A stretch of DNA of 64,000 nt from Amblyornis subalaris. Its lineage: Eukaryota > Chordata > Aves > Passeriformes > Ptilonorhynchidae. The position numbers were made by a program, and so were the translations under genes. Below the pieces are notes generated by a model. That model saw only the letters and a list, made by a program, of their open reading frames with translations, was not told the origin of the DNA and made no database searches. Each line of letters starts with the position of its first letter. Within the stretch, counting starts at the first letter, position 1. Shown in pieces: positions 63,939-64,000 of this stretch. The stretch lies in assembly GCA_018881555.1 (NCBI GenBank), contig JACAXG010000064.1, forward strand, positions 3,131,769 through 3,195,768, in the 5' to 3' direction.

Positions 63939-64000
63939 TATCACAGAATCATGGAATGGTTTGGGTTGGAAGGAAGCTTAAGCATCATCTCATTCCGCCC
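63939..64000 (-). mobile_element. CR1 3' tail, cut by window end
   Basis: The plus strand reads tatcacagaatcatggaatg, then gtttgggttggaaggaagct, then taagcatcatctcattccgc. This is a reverse CR1 end that continues past the window. Confidence 0.88.

Larger units (their letters stand above)
43234..64000 (-). other. TSNARE1: Upstream intron or 5' region of TSNARE1
   Basis: The exon expected just upstream (a syntaxin-like ...ANVFRIN...SLG...ELR segment ending two bases into a codon) was not found in these 20.8 kb, so the intron may continue beyond the right edge. The region carries several CR1 copies, a probable LTR, simple repeats, a GC-rich patch at 55.1-55.35 kb and a tandem duplication near the end. 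Exon-like open stretches at 49.95, 54.03 and 62.8 kb are reported as findings, not genes. Confidence 0.6.

Overview
This is a vertebrate genomic window and almost certainly avian, probably a neoavian or passerine draft assembly. The interspersed repeats are overwhelmingly CR1 LINE fragments with typical bird 3' ends. There is one LTR-like element, no Alu, B1 or L1 sequence is recognisable, and gene density is low with tens of kilobases of intron. Isolated single-base N calls are scattered throughout, and one 30-base gap lies at 9481-9510.

One protein-coding gene is recognised, on the minus strand. Four internal exons (43143-43233, 39638-39712, 37520-37576, 7800-7967) join in frame with canonical GT/AG sites. 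Together they encode about 130 residues of a STX7/STX12-like t-SNARE, identified as TSNARE1. In transcript order they give the end of the syntaxin N-terminal helical region, the linker, and the first half of the SNARE motif, ending ...EEAIQQIE. The rest of the SNARE motif and the membrane anchor are not found between 1 and 7799, so they should lie to the left of the window. The exons for the N-terminal part, including any Myb/SANT-like domain, are not convincingly found between 43234 and 64000 and may lie to the right.

Layout: 1-7799 is intron downstream of the SNARE exon. 7968-37519 is a 29.6 kb intron with several CR1 copies and a (CA)22 microsatellite. 37577-39637 and 39713-43142 are short introns. 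43234-64000 is upstream intron or 5' region with CR1 copies, a probable solo LTR near 47.1-47.9 kb, a small GC-rich patch near 55.2 kb and a perfect 122-bp tandem duplication at 63.3-63.6 kb.

I see no bacterial, phage, CRISPR or tRNA/rRNA features and no convincing new biological system. The points most worth a second look are a tandem (NAGNAG) acceptor at the SNARE exon, the string of frame-preserving exons, a few unassigned exon-like open stretches near 50.0, 54.1 and 62.8 kb, and the 122-bp duplication. Repeat boundaries and subfamilies are judged by eye.
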